Below the pieces are notes generated by a model. It saw only the letters and a list, made by a program, of their open reading frames with translations. It had not been told where the DNA came from and searched no databases. The translations under genes and the position numbers were made by a program. 36,979 nucleotides of DNA from Candidatus Geocrenenecus dongiae (lineage in GTDB: Archaea > Thermoproteota > Nitrososphaeria_A > Caldarchaeales > Wolframiiraptoraceae). Of the stretch, positions 1 through 8,163 are shown in pieces (the stretch's first letter is position 1; every line of letters begins with the position of its first letter). The DNA is taken from contig JALNLN010000016.1 of NCBI GenBank assembly GCA_023267855.1, positions 1 to 36,979 on the forward strand. The letters are read 5' to 3'.

Positions 1-1
1 A

Positions 2-154
2 GGTCTAGGGACTCTCCGAGAAATATTTAACGCTGACCCTCAAACACTCTCCACAGTTGGTAAGATACCACATAATAAATCTCATAAAATCTACGAGATC
101 ATAAATACAAAATATAGCAAATTTAAGAGTGGGGAACAATTGAAGATAGGCTAA
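2..154 (+). CDS. XPF/Hef-type nuclease, C-terminal fragment
   Basis: An open frame enters from the left edge and ends at a TAA at 152-154, giving 50 visible residues. They begin GLGTLREIFNADPQTLSTVG and continue through KIPHNKSHKIYEIIN. The pattern of a first hairpin with 'FGS/GLGTLREIF-A' followed by 'L-TVGKI' and a helix ending in 'IYEIIN' matches the C-terminal (HhH)2 domain of archaeal XPF or Hef flap endonucleases, which cut branched DNA during repair. No nuclease core is visible because it lies outside the window. The domain is short, so another HhH protein is possible. Confidence 0.5.
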   Translation, partial: GLGTLREIFNADPQTLSTVGKIPHNKSHKIYEIINTKYSKFKSGEQLKIG

Positions 155-162
155 GAATTTCT

Positions 163-286
163 TCTCGAAACCTTATGCTAGTAGATGTACCAATAAATCC
201 TGAAGCTGAGGAAATTCTTGAAGAAAGAAGAATGAAGTAAAATGCATCCACTAGAAGTTATTAAAAAAGAGGTTAGGAAGTTATTT
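163..286 (+). pseudogene. Chimeric relic of ilvB and ilvC 3' ends
   Basis: Bases 179-205 are identical over 27 nt to the complement of 2534-2560 inside ilvB, coding LVDVPINPE. From 196 onward the sequence follows the ilvC 3' end instead: NPEA-EILEE, then HPLEV-KEVRKLF after a frame break, matching the complement of about 1190-1288. The switch falls in AATCCTGAAG (196-205), a 10-bp string present in both genes. Homology to ilvC stops near 286, where the tnpB tail begins. The frame is interrupted by TAA at 238-240. This is a dead recombination scar, not a gene. Confidence 0.8.
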
Positions 287-296
287 CAAGTGGGGT

Positions 297-439
297 GCCC
301 TCGATTTTTTCGAGGGCTTCCCAGCGTTCAGAGTAGGCTTTACGCCTATCTCCTCATCTGCTGGTACGGGGGCCCCACCGCTCCCCCCACCCATAGAGAT
401 TTACCCTATGGGTTAGGCATCAATAAAAATTAATATTTA
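297..439 (-). ncRNA. Putative omega-RNA/right-end region of a decayed TnpB element
   Basis: This stretch follows directly behind the stop of the tnpB remnant. It is GC-rich in an AT-rich setting and full of hairpins: GCCCTCGA/TCGAGGGC at 297-304 and 310-317, TAGGC/GCCTA at 334-338 and 344-348, and CCCATAG/CTATGGG at 390-396 and 406-412. In IS200/IS605 and IS607 elements the tnpB 3' end and right end encode the guide-carrying omega-RNA, so position and structure both fit. Whether it is still transcribed cannot be told; its own tnpB is broken. Confidence 0.45.
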
Positions 440-577
440 CTAGTATAAGTATTTTGCAATCATTGTTAATGCTTTTCCTGCAATGTTTGCTGCAGCATTC
501 GCATCTCTATTATACTCTGCTCCACATATACTACATCTAAACTCTCTCGAATTGGATGGTTCATTGATATGCCCACA
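440..577 (-). pseudogene. TnpB C-terminal remnant
   Basis: Read on the minus strand, this codes about 45 residues ending in TAG at 440-442. They include TCGHINEPSNSREFRCSICG, most of a zinc ribbon, then EYNRDANAAANIAGKAL. The NRDANAAANI string is the third RuvC motif of TnpB nucleases. The first CxxC pair is damaged: the residues before TCGH read YR, so one cysteine is missing. Coding similarity stops where the next gene starts on the other strand. The RuvC I and II parts and any transposase are absent, so this is the 3' stub of an IS605-like element. Confidence 0.8.
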
Positions 578-796
578 TGTCCGGTATGTGGTAAAGATAT
601 AAGGTATCTGTTGAACTACTGTAAGGTTTATGAAGCATATATCTATGATGGTGAGACATATCTCAGGGATAGTTCTAGAGATATGATGGATGATATAGGT
701 GATGTAGAGTATATGTGTCCAGAATGTCTATCTATACTGTTCTATGATGAGGGAGAAGCAGATAGATTCTTGAAGAGAAGTGAGCAAAATATATGA
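569..796 (+). CDS. Small zinc-ribbon protein
   Basis: A 75-aa acidic protein with CPVCG near residue 4 and CPEC near residue 50. The two CxxC pairs can bind one zinc ion. Between them lies a tyrosine- and aspartate-rich stretch. The stop codon overlaps the next start (ATGA at 793-796), so the two genes are probably translated together. I do not recognise the family. Its place beside a TnpB remnant and a recombination scar suggests cargo or a relic of an integrated plasmid or virus, which is inference. The zinc pairs and the overlap argue that it is real. Confidence 0.6.
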   Translation: MPTCPVCGKDIRYLLNYCKVYEAYIYDGETYLRDSSRDMMDDIGDVEYMCPECLSILFYDEGEADRFLKRSEQNI

Positions 797-1029
797 GCGG
801 GGTAGAGATTAAGATTACAAAAGAAGATGTATTGTATGTTGCTAGACGATTGAGGATTGAGCTGACGGATGAGCAGATCGAAGAAGTCTTAGAGACCACT
901 AAAGATATTCTGCTGGATGATGAAATGTTCTGGAGAATAGTGATGGATGTGGTAGAATACTCGATAAAAGATGTATTAGCATACATAGTAATGATTATTA
1001 ATAATGGTGGCATGGATGACCAAAGTTAG
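793..1029 (+). CDS. Hypothetical acidic helical protein
   Basis: A 78-aa protein, starting MSGVEIKITKEDVLYVARRL, with charged amphipathic helices and no cysteines. Its middle part (LTDEQIEEVLETTKDILLDD) resembles small helical regulatory or adaptor proteins of archaeal mobile elements, but no family can be named. The start ATG overlaps the stop of the zinc-ribbon gene by 4 nt. Its own 3' end overlaps a possible 29-aa basic ORF. The tight packing supports a small co-transcribed set. Function unknown. Confidence 0.55.
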   Translation: MSGVEIKITKEDVLYVARRLRIELTDEQIEEVLETTKDILLDDEMFWRIVMDVVEYSIKDVLAYIVMIINNGGMDDQS

Positions 1030-1105
1030 AAGACACATCTACTATATAGATTATTATAGTAAATATGGAGAGAGACGTTACCGAAAAAGAAAGGGAGATG
1101 ATTAA
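1016..1105 (+). CDS. Possible 29-aa basic peptide
   Basis: An ATG at 1016 opens MTKVRRHIYYIDYYSKYGER and runs to TAA at 1105. The peptide is very basic and tyrosine-rich. It overlaps the end of the preceding gene by 14 nt, in the same style as the upstream pair. A second ATG at 1004 gives 33 aa. At this length an open frame can occur by chance, so support is weak. Confidence 0.25.
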   Translation: MTKVRRHIYYIDYYSKYGERRYRKRKGDD

Positions 1106-1169
1106 GTATGCTTTACATAAGCTTTATTTCATCCCCACATAAACTTCCCTTTCTTCTTTAATATATCTT

Positions 1170-2156
1170 TTAGACAACTCTATCAAATAACTTCCTTATC
1201 TCTTTTCCAACAACTTCTAGTGGATGCTTACTTACTTCATTCATTTTTTCTTCAAGAATTTTCCTAGCTTCAGGATTACCAGTCCAAGATCTTTCAAAAC
1301 TCCCGTCCTGAATATTCTTTAAAGCTTTCAGCATATTCTCTTTCACGTGTTCATCTATTATCTTCGGTCCTATTGTTAATCCTCCGAATTTCGCTGTATC
1401 TGAAACTGATTGAAGCATCTCCATCAACCCTCCTCTATATATCAAGTCGACTATGAGTTTAAGTTCATGACATACTTCAAAGTATGCTACTTCTGGCTTG
1501 TATCCATTCTCCACCAGTACCTCAAACCCCTTCTTGATAAGCTCCATAACACCTCCAACTAATACAGCTTGCTCACCTAACAGATCTGTTTCCGTCTCTT
1601 CCTTAAAGGTAGTCTCTATAACACCTCTTCTAGCTGCACCTATAGCTTTAGCTATAGCTAAAGCTTTCTGTAAAGCTTTTCCTGAATAGTCTCTACCTAC
1701 AGCTACGAGAGCTGGTACACCATCACCTTTGAGATACATTTCTCTTACGAGAGGACCCGGCCCTTTTGGAGCTACCATTATTACATCCACCCATTTTGGT
1801 GGATCTATGAGACGGTAGTGGAAATTGTATCCATGTGAGAAGGCTATTGTTTTCTCTTTCTTTAAGTATGGTTCTATTTTTTCTTTGTAGACTTTCGGCT
1901 GCTCTGTGTCGGGTATGAGCATATATATTATGTCTGCACGTTCTGCAACTTCTTCTATTTCAGCAACCTCAAGTTTATCTTCTAAAACCTTTTCCCAAGA
2001 TTTCCCTCCACGTCTAACTCCAACTATGACATTCAATCCAGAATCGTGCATGTTTAGAGCTTGTGCTCTCCCCTGGCTTCCATAACCTATAACTCCTATG
2101 ATTTTATCTTTTAAGATCTCTAAATCTATATCCTCATCTCTCCAGATCTTAATCAT
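1170..2156 (-). CDS. ilvC: Ketol-acid reductoisomerase
   Basis: This is the second enzyme of valine/isoleucine synthesis: it isomerises and reduces acetolactate or acetohydroxybutyrate with NADPH and Mg. I place the start at [15 protein letters not shown], which aligns with the family start 'AKIYYDKDADL'; a longer frame from 2195 adds 13 residues and overlaps ilvN. This gives 328 aa, normal for class I enzymes. Visible are the dinucleotide loop GYGSQG, the phosphate-binding GVRRGGKSW, the APKGPG segment, and the helical C-terminal knot with [10 protein letters not shown] and the metal-binding E-x3-E region. It is the last gene of the leuA-ilvB-ilvN-ilvC operon. A broken copy of its 3' end lies at about 196-286. 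Confidence 0.95.
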   Translation of the reverse strand: MIKIWRDEDIDLEILKDKIIGVIGYGSQGRAQALNMHDSGLNVIVGVRRGGKSWEKVLEDKLEVAEIEEVAERADIIYMLIPDTEQPKVYKEKIEPYLKKEKTIAFSHGYNFHYRLIDPPKWVDVIMVAPKGPGPLVREMYLKGDGVPALVAVGRDYSGKALQKALAIAKAIGAARRGVIETTFKEETETDLLGEQAVLVGGVMELIKKGFEVLVENGYKPEVAYFEVCHELKLIVDLIYRGGLMEMLQSVSDTAKFGGLTIGPKIIDEHVKENMLKALKNIQDGSFERSWTGNPEARKILEEKMNEVSKHPLEVVGKEIRKLFDRVV

Positions 2157-2181
2157 AATCGATTTAATTAAAATACCCGTA

Positions 2182-2463
2182 TTAAAGATTTTCATTAAAA
2201 TCTATTTCCTTATTCTCTACTTTTAGCACTTCAACATATGTTTCATAGAGCTTGGTGAGCCTTTCAATATTTTTCTTATTAGTTTTGACTTCTATGTAAA
2301 AGATTCCTCTCGATTCGTCTTCTCGTTCAACTTCATAATGGAATTTTAAGAGAACGTATAGTTTAGGTGAACGACGTATTGTTCCAGCTAGCTTCTCTAT
2401 CATATTTGGTTGATTTATCGTTACACCATACAAAGCATAATTCTTAAAATCCTGCCTACTCAT
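2182..2463 (-). CDS. ilvN: Acetolactate synthase small subunit, short ACT-type
   Basis: A 93-aa protein between ilvB and ilvC, starting with an ATGA overlap on the ilvB stop. The N-terminal 80 residues ([20 protein letters not shown] and onward) fit a divergent ACT fold, the domain that senses valine in IlvN/IlvH. Standard small subunits are about 160 aa and carry a second C-terminal domain that is absent here, so this is nearer to the short IlvM type. Identity rests on gene order plus the weak ACT resemblance. It may activate the large subunit, give feedback control, or both. Confidence 0.7.
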   Translation of the reverse strand: MSRQDFKNYALYGVTINQPNMIEKLAGTIRRSPKLYVLLKFHYEVEREDESRGIFYIEVKTNKKNIERLTKLYETYVEVLKVENKEIDFNENL

Positions 2464-4172
2464 TTTCTCAATCCTCCTGGAAGTATTACATCTTTATAGC
2501 TTCTTCCTGGAGGTACGAATGGTAAGACATCTTCTTCAGGATTTATTGGTACATCTACTAATAGAGCTGTATTATTTCTTATCGCTCTTGAAACAGCCTT
2601 TTCTATTTCTTCTGGATTGTTTGTTCTTATACCTTCAACGTTATATGCTTCAGCTAGCTTGACGAAGTCAGGTATATCTTTAAACTGGACAGCTGAATAT
2701 CTTCTATTATAGAATATTCTCTGCCATTGTGCAACCATTCCAAGTACTCTATTATCTAGTATAACTACTATAACAGGTATATCTTCAGAAGATACTACTG
2801 CTAGGTTGTTTTCATTCATGAGGAAGCTTCCATCTCCAGCTATATCTATTACAGGTAGGTCTGGTCTAGCTATCTTCGCTCCAATAGCTGCTGGGAAACC
2901 GAAACCCATCGTACCTAAACCTCCAGATGATATGAATGTATCTGGTTCAATCACAGTCCAGAATATTGATGCCCACATCTGGTTCTGTCCAACTTCTGTA
3001 GTAACTATAGTGGATGGTGGAGCTGCTCTCCTAAGAGCTTTAAACACACTAGAAACTTCAGATTTATTTATCGCTCCATCTTCACCGATAACTTCTCTCC
3101 ACTTCTCTCTTACTTCTTCAATCTTCTTCATCCAGCTACTCTTCTCTTTCTTAAAAGCTATCTGGTTAAGACATTCTAGTATTGCTTTAAGTGCTTGATC
3201 TGCAGATGCAACCAACCCTATATCTACATCCTTATTCTTCCCTATCTCAGAAGGGTCGACATCTATGTGTATTATCTTTGCCCCTGAACCGAACTCATCT
3301 ATCTTACACGTAGTTCTATCTGAGAGACGTGCACCTATCACTAGCAAAAGGTCTGCATTCATTATGACTTCATGTGCTACAGGGTTTCCATGCATACCTA
3401 CACATCTTAATGCGAGTGGATGGGTTTCCGGTATCACCCCTTTCCCCATGAATGTTGTTGCGATAGGTATCAATAGTTTTTCAGCAAGTTCAAGTAGTAG
3501 TTTACCAGCTTTAGCCCACTTTACTCCTCCTCCAGCTAAAATTACAGGTTTCTCAGATTCAAGTAGGTATTCAACTATCTTTTTAACAATCTCAAGTTTT
3601 GGTGGAGATGGGTTGATGATCTTCCTGACAATCTTGGCGTCATTGATATCAACTTCTCCAAAAGATGTTTGAATATCTCTAGGCAGATCTATGACTACTG
3701 GACCAGGTCTACCTGAAACCGCTATCTTAAAAGCTGTCTTCACTATAGAAGGTATCTCTGAAACAGACTTAACTTGGTAGCTCCATTTAGTTATAGGTGT
3801 TGTAAGACCTACCATATCCGTTTCCTGGAATGCACCCATACCCATTACAAATGTTGAAACCTGACCTGTAAACGCGATTACGGGAGAAGAATCCATATAT
3901 GCATTAGCTATTCCAGTAATTAAGTTTGTTGAACCTGGGCCTGATGTAGCCATACATACACCTGGTTTCTTACTAACTCTAGCGTATCCATCGGCCATAT
4001 GTGCAGCATGTTGTTCGTGTCTTGCAAGTATGTGTCTTATGTCTGAATCTCTAAGTACATCGTAGACAGGCATTATGGCTCCTCCAGGTATGCCGAATAT
4101 TACATGCACACCTTCATTTTTCAGAGAATCTACTAATGCTTTCGCTCCCGTGATCTCAACCATTTGCTCCAC
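2460..4172 (-). CDS. ilvB: Acetolactate synthase large subunit
   Basis: Thiamine-diphosphate enzyme of 570 aa that condenses pyruvate with pyruvate or 2-oxobutyrate, the first common step of valine and isoleucine synthesis. Domain order is normal: N-terminal PYR domain with the catalytic Glu in RHEQHAAHMADGYAR (about residue 53), central FAD/transhydrogenase-like domain (DLLLVIGARLSDR), and C-terminal PP domain with the TPP motif GDGSFLMNENNL. The 5' end overlaps the upstream leuA/cimA gene by 17 nt and the 3' end overlaps ilvN by 4 nt, so translation is probably coupled. A 27-nt piece of its 3' end recurs in the relic at 179-205. Confidence 0.95.
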   Translation of the reverse strand: MEQMVEITGAKALVDSLKNEGVHVIFGIPGGAIMPVYDVLRDSDIRHILARHEQHAAHMADGYARVSKKPGVCMATSGPGSTNLITGIANAYMDSSPVIAFTGQVSTFVMGMGAFQETDMVGLTTPITKWSYQVKSVSEIPSIVKTAFKIAVSGRPGPVVIDLPRDIQTSFGEVDINDAKIVRKIINPSPPKLEIVKKIVEYLLESEKPVILAGGGVKWAKAGKLLLELAEKLLIPIATTFMGKGVIPETHPLALRCVGMHGNPVAHEVIMNADLLLVIGARLSDRTTCKIDEFGSGAKIIHIDVDPSEIGKNKDVDIGLVASADQALKAILECLNQIAFKKEKSSWMKKIEEVREKWREVIGEDGAINKSEVSSVFKALRRAAPPSTIVTTEVGQNQMWASIFWTVIEPDTFISSGGLGTMGFGFPAAIGAKIARPDLPVIDIAGDGSFLMNENNLAVVSSEDIPVIVVILDNRVLGMVAQWQRIFYNRRYSAVQFKDIPDFVKLAEAYNVEGIRTNNPEEIEKAVSRAIRNNTALLVDVPINPEEDVLPFVPPGRSYKDVILPGGLRK

Positions 4173-5679
4173 CTCTCTGCATAGATTGTATAAACGCGTT
4201 TATGAAAGCTTGTGCAAAAGCTATATACGGATCTGGATGTACACCTCTACCAATAAACTCTAAGCCGTTCACTGATAATATTACTTCCGACTCAGAGTAT
4301 CCTTTAGGTTTCTGGGCAAACCATATCTTATAATCTTTTACTTCTGCTCCTTTCTCCTCCATTAATATTTGTTTGAAGATTTCTAAGAATGCTTCTAGCT
4401 GATTTCTTCCAACACCAAAGTATAGTTTATTGTTTGGTTCATTGAGTGAAAGTATCGCAATAGATTTATCTAGAGTATTCTCTACTAGGATTCCACGTAT
4501 ATCTACAGGTTTCTTGAAGACTTCTTTACCACATACTTCTTCGATAATTTTTAAGAACTCTGTTTCCGTCATCTTTATACCTTGATCACATTTCTTCTTA
4601 ACCTCCATGAGCACCTTTAATGTTTGTTCAGATGTAAGTCTTATGCCGAATTGTTTTGAAAGTTCTTCTATGGAGTGTCTTCCAGAGTGTTTACCTATGA
4701 TGATCTTCCTGTTTCTACCTACTATCGATGGATCTATAGGCTCATATGTTTCAGGAGAAGATATAACTCCATGAACATGTATTCCACTTTCATGGCTGAA
4801 AGCATTTTCTCCAACTATTGCTTTATTCTTTGGAACAATTATTTCTGTTAGCTTCTCGACGAGTCTAGAGAGTTCGTATATTTTCTCTAACTTTACATTT
4901 GTTTTTACGCCGTAGAGCGTATGGAGTGAAACGACTACTTCTTCTAGTGATGCATTTCCGGCCCTCTCACCTATGCCGTTTATGGTTACGTGTACTATCT
5001 CTGCTCCGGCTTCTACTCCAGCTAGAGAATTTGCTACAGCTAGACCCATGTCATCATGACAGTGGACAGCTACAGGTATCTTTACATTTTCCCTAACCTT
5101 CGATACAATCTTCTTCATAACTATAGGTATAGCGAAACCTACAGTATCAGGTATATCTACACTATCTGCTCCAGATTCTTCAGCTACCTTAAATACTTTC
5201 ACAAGGAATTCTAGATCTGTTCTAGTAGCATCTTCAGCTGAGAAATGTACTACCACTCCATGATCCTTCGCATATGTAATTGCTTCTTCTATCTTCTTTA
5301 AGACTTCTTCTCTAGTCATCTTGAGTTTATGTGTTAAGTGAATATTGGAGGTAGCGATGAATATATGTATCCAGTCTACATCACATTCTAATGCTTTATC
5401 TATATCCCTCCTATCTGCCCTTGCAAGTACACATATTTCCGCATCTAGATTTTCTTTAACAATCCTCTTTACAGCTTCTTCCTCACCTCTAGAAACTATT
5501 GGGAAACCTGCCTCAATTACATCTACACCAAGCTCATCTAAAGCTTTAGCAATCTCCATCTTAGCATCTATGGTTAATGCAACTCCAGGTGTTTGCTCAC
5601 CATCTCTAAGAGTTGTATCTAGAATCATTACCTTCTCCGGAAGTTTAGACTCTCCAGAGATCATATTTCTCCAAGCCAT
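4156..5679 (-). CDS. leuA: 2-isopropylmalate or citramalate synthase
   Basis: A 507-aa HMG-CoA-lyase-like enzyme that joins acetyl-CoA to a 2-oxo acid. The TIM barrel shows ILDTTLRDGEQTPGV near residue 19 and the metal-binding HCHDDMGLAVANS; later come NAFSHESGIHVHG and a C-terminal regulatory domain of about 120 residues. The full length fits both LeuA (leucine pathway) and CimA (pyruvate route to isoleucine); the two cannot be separated by eye. A second start at MISGESKLPEK (5664) is equally good. It heads the ilv operon and faces a leuB-like gene across a divergent promoter region. Confidence 0.85.
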   Translation of the reverse strand: MAWRNMISGESKLPEKVMILDTTLRDGEQTPGVALTIDAKMEIAKALDELGVDVIEAGFPIVSRGEEEAVKRIVKENLDAEICVLARADRRDIDKALECDVDWIHIFIATSNIHLTHKLKMTREEVLKKIEEAITYAKDHGVVVHFSAEDATRTDLEFLVKVFKVAEESGADSVDIPDTVGFAIPIVMKKIVSKVRENVKIPVAVHCHDDMGLAVANSLAGVEAGAEIVHVTINGIGERAGNASLEEVVVSLHTLYGVKTNVKLEKIYELSRLVEKLTEIIVPKNKAIVGENAFSHESGIHVHGVISSPETYEPIDPSIVGRNRKIIIGKHSGRHSIEELSKQFGIRLTSEQTLKVLMEVKKKCDQGIKMTETEFLKIIEEVCGKEVFKKPVDIRGILVENTLDKSIAILSLNEPNNKLYFGVGRNQLEAFLEIFKQILMEEKGAEVKDYKIWFAQKPKGYSESEVILSVNGLEFIGRGVHPDPYIAFAQAFINAFIQSMQRGGANG

Positions 5680-5983
5680 AGAGATCCCCCTAGAGAAGAA
5701 GAATTATAGCGATAGGTTCAACACCTTCCAGAAACGTATTCTGAGATATAGATAGAATTCTTCTTACATCAAATTTAGGTGGGTTTATAAGAGACCAAGC
5801 AATATTCCCACCACACTCCTTTGAATATTCTAACTATAGAGATATTATTTAAGTTTTCTACAGGAAAAGGAGCATGGTTCTAAGAATTCTTAGCGAGATC
5901 TTTCTTTCCACTTACTTAAAGCATAATCGTAGAGTAATGTTAATTTAAGAGTTTTATCTAGAATGTGTTCTGAGCTGGTGATT
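5680..5983. promoter_or_regulatory. Divergent promoter region between leuA and leuB-like genes
   Basis: About 300 nt without a convincing gene. A minus-strand TATA-like TTATAAACCC lies near 5781-5790, about 100 nt ahead of leuA, implying a leader for that operon. On the plus strand, TTATTTAAG near 5846 is one candidate. The sequence just before the plus-strand ATG holds GGTGATT, a weak ribosome site. No clear inverted repeat or riboswitch fold was seen. Confidence 0.4.
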
Positions 5984-7003
5984 ATGGTAAAAGTAAGTGT
6001 GATTAAGGGTGATGGTATCGGTCCTATGATTATGAACTCAACCTTAAGAATACTTGATACTGTAAACGATATTTTTAATCTTAACCTAGAATTTATAGAT
6101 ACACCTGCAGGTGATAATGCTTTAAGAGAATATGGTTCTCCTCTACCTAGAGATTCTTTGGGGAAGATAAAGAATTCAGACGTATGTTTAAAGGGACCTG
6201 TAGGTGAAACTGCTAAAGATGTTATAGTTTTCCTTAGACAAGAACTTGATCTATATGCTAATATACGTCCATTTAAGAGTTTTAAAGGTGTAAAAACTTT
6301 CTGGAAAGATATAGATTTCGTAATTGTTAGAGAGAATACTGAAGATCTTTATCGTTGTGTTGAAGATATTGGAGTTGATCACGCTGTCTCACTACTAGTA
6401 ATAACTAGGAGGAGGACAGAGAGGATAGCTAAGATAGCCTTCGATCTAGCATCAAGAAGAAAACGTAAAGTCACAATAGTCCACAAAGCTAATGTTTTAA
6501 GAAGCTACAAATTCTTTAGAGATGTAGTTCTAGAAGTTTCTAGATCTTTTAGAGATATAGTTGTTGAAGACATGTATGTTGATAATGTAGCTTACCAGTT
6601 AATAGTAAATCCATGGAGATTTGATGTACTTCTTACACCAAATATGTTTGGAGATATTCTTAGTGATGAAGCAGCTGGACTCGTAGGATCGATTGGATTA
6701 ACGTGTTCAGCAAATATAGGTGATAATTTCGGTCTCTTTGAGCCTGTGCATGGTTCAGCTCCAGATATAGATCCGAGATTCGCTAATCCTCTAGGTCAGA
6801 TACTGACAGCCTCTATGATGCTCGAATGGATAGCGTATAAAAGAAATTCGAGAGACTTCCTGAAAGCATCTACAATTATAAGAGAATCCGTAGAGAAGAT
6901 TTTAGATGAAGGTAAAATCCTCACACCGGATCTAGGTGGTTCATCAACTCTCGATGAAGTAACAGAACACGTAATACAGCACATTAAAGAAAAACTTATT
7001 TAG
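5984..7003 (+). CDS. Isopropylmalate/isocitrate dehydrogenase family protein
   Basis: Beta-decarboxylating dehydrogenase of 339 aa. I start at MVKVSVIKGDGIGP (5984), the usual family start, rather than 21 nt upstream. Visible are GDGIGP, the substrate region RQELDLYANIRPFK, VIVRENTEDLY, the catalytic Lys in HKANVLRSYKFFRD, the metal aspartates in MFGDILSDEAAGLVGSIGL, and the NAD-binding GSAPDI. Together with the leuA-like gene opposite, LeuB (3-isopropylmalate dehydrogenase) is the best guess. The RENTEDLY motif also occurs in archaeal isocitrate and homoisocitrate dehydrogenases, so the substrate is open. No leuC or leuD is in the window. Confidence 0.8.
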   Translation: MVKVSVIKGDGIGPMIMNSTLRILDTVNDIFNLNLEFIDTPAGDNALREYGSPLPRDSLGKIKNSDVCLKGPVGETAKDVIVFLRQELDLYANIRPFKSFKGVKTFWKDIDFVIVRENTEDLYRCVEDIGVDHAVSLLVITRRRTERIAKIAFDLASRRKRKVTIVHKANVLRSYKFFRDVVLEVSRSFRDIVVEDMYVDNVAYQLIVNPWRFDVLLTPNMFGDILSDEAAGLVGSIGLTCSANIGDNFGLFEPVHGSAPDIDPRFANPLGQILTASMMLEWIAYKRNSRDFLKASTIIRESVEKILDEGKILTPDLGGSSTLDEVTEHVIQHIKEKLI

Positions 7004-7031
7004 ATGTTGAAAAAGAAATCTTAAGAGGAGA

Positions 7032-7553
7032 ATGCTACAACTCCAATTAAATTTTGAGTTAGCACCTATAAATGGAATATTGTTAATCTTGCTGGGACTT
7101 CTTTTAACATTTCTTGGAAGGAAGTTTATCAAGATTATAGTTTTTATTCTTGGAGGATTGTTAGGAGCATTCTTAACGTACCAGTTCATATTACCGAGAC
7201 TATCTTTAGGAGAGCCTATGAATATTATTTTACCAATAATCGCTTTCGTAGGTTTCGGTCTTCTATCACTCTTATTGATGGGGATAGTTGTAGGTTTCAT
7301 AGCTGGATACTCTGTTTATACTTTCTCATTATCCTATTTTGAAAACTGGATATACTCTCTAATCCTAGCCGTAATAGTGTTCATAATTATTGCTGCTTTC
7401 TTCAACAAGATTTTATCTATTGTAACAGCTGTAACTGGAGGCCTCGTAACTGCGACAGGAATCCAGATGATCATACCACTCAACTCATTCCTGTACCTAG
7501 TAATTGTAGTAGTATTATCAGTACTGGGAGCATACTATCAGCTTAAACATTAA
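7032..7553 (+). CDS. Integral membrane protein (DUF4203/TMEM198-like)
   Basis: A 173-aa protein that is nearly all hydrophobic, with about six membrane segments rich in Ile, Leu, Val and Gly. The repeated 'GGLLGAF' and 'VTGGLVTATG' glycine patterns look like the TMEM198/DUF4203 group of small membrane proteins of unknown role. It follows the leuB-like gene by 28 nt on the same strand and may be cotranscribed. Its stop overlaps the stop of the convergent LOG-family gene by 4 nt. No catalytic or transport residues can be named. Confidence 0.6.
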   Translation: MLQLQLNFELAPINGILLILLGLLLTFLGRKFIKIIVFILGGLLGAFLTYQFILPRLSLGEPMNIILPIIAFVGFGLLSLLLMGIVVGFIAGYSVYTFSLSYFENWIYSLILAVIVFIIIAAFFNKILSIVTAVTGGLVTATGIQMIIPLNSFLYLVIVVVLSVLGAYYQLKH

Positions 7554-8119
7554 GGATTCATAATGTTTTCTAAACTCATCTTGTAGGCTAGTTCTGCAGC
7601 TTCTTCTGGATCACTAGTAAATACTGGTCTAACTATCTTCCTATGATCCAAGTATCCTTCTACACATATCTTCTCTAAGTTGTCTGTAGGGTAACCAGTA
7701 TCCATCAATATTATTAGGGGTTTTGAGTATATGTATGCTAGGTATGCTTCTATTATTGTTCCAGCTCCTCCTCCTAGGACTACAAATGAATCACTACTTC
7801 TAACAAGCATTATACTTCTAGCTTGGAATGTTACGCCTGATAGTATCCTAATTGTATTGTATGGATTGTATCTAGGTTCTCCCGGTCTCCTATGCTCATC
7901 TTCAAGAGGTATGAAGCCGATTGTTTCCCCACCATTCTTAACAAATTCTTCACATGCAATCTTCATTAAACCACCATCTCCACCACTAGCTAAGACTAAT
8001 CGTTCCCGATATTTTGAAAGCGCTTTAGCAAATTTTCTAGTCTTTTCTACAGCTTTCGTAGGCGGGTCTGGGTCACTTCCACCAGCTATACCTACAATTA
8101 TCTTTCTTCTAAACTTCAT
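7550..8119 (-). CDS. LOG-family (TIGR00725-like) nucleotide-binding protein
   Basis: A 189-aa Rossmann-type protein. It shows the N-terminal GIAGGSDPDPP, the ASGGDGGLMKIACEEF segment and the glycine-rich phosphate site VVLGGGAGTIIEAYLA; in LOG lysine-decarboxylase-like proteins the last motif is PGGxGTxxE. Family members include cytokinin-riboside phosphohydrolases and uncharacterised TIGR00725 proteins; the latter is the closer match in size and start. Lys of the GGxGT motif is missing, as in many members. It is transcribed alone, convergent with the membrane protein gene. The in vivo role is unknown. Confidence 0.7.
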   Translation of the reverse strand: MKFRRKIIVGIAGGSDPDPPTKAVEKTRKFAKALSKYRERLVLASGGDGGLMKIACEEFVKNGGETIGFIPLEDEHRRPGEPRYNPYNTIRILSGVTFQARSIMLVRSSDSFVVLGGGAGTIIEAYLAYIYSKPLIILMDTGYPTDNLEKICVEGYLDHRKIVRPVFTSDPEEAAELAYKMSLENIMNP

Positions 8120-8163
8120 AACTAGATAATATTAGTTTGGGGAGAAATAAATTAAGAGGATGT

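Noticed and set aside
242-433. 63-aa plus-strand ORF starting MHPLEVIKKEV
   Set aside because: Its first third is the ilvC relic and the rest crosses the GC-rich tnpB tail; no protein family signal beyond the relic.
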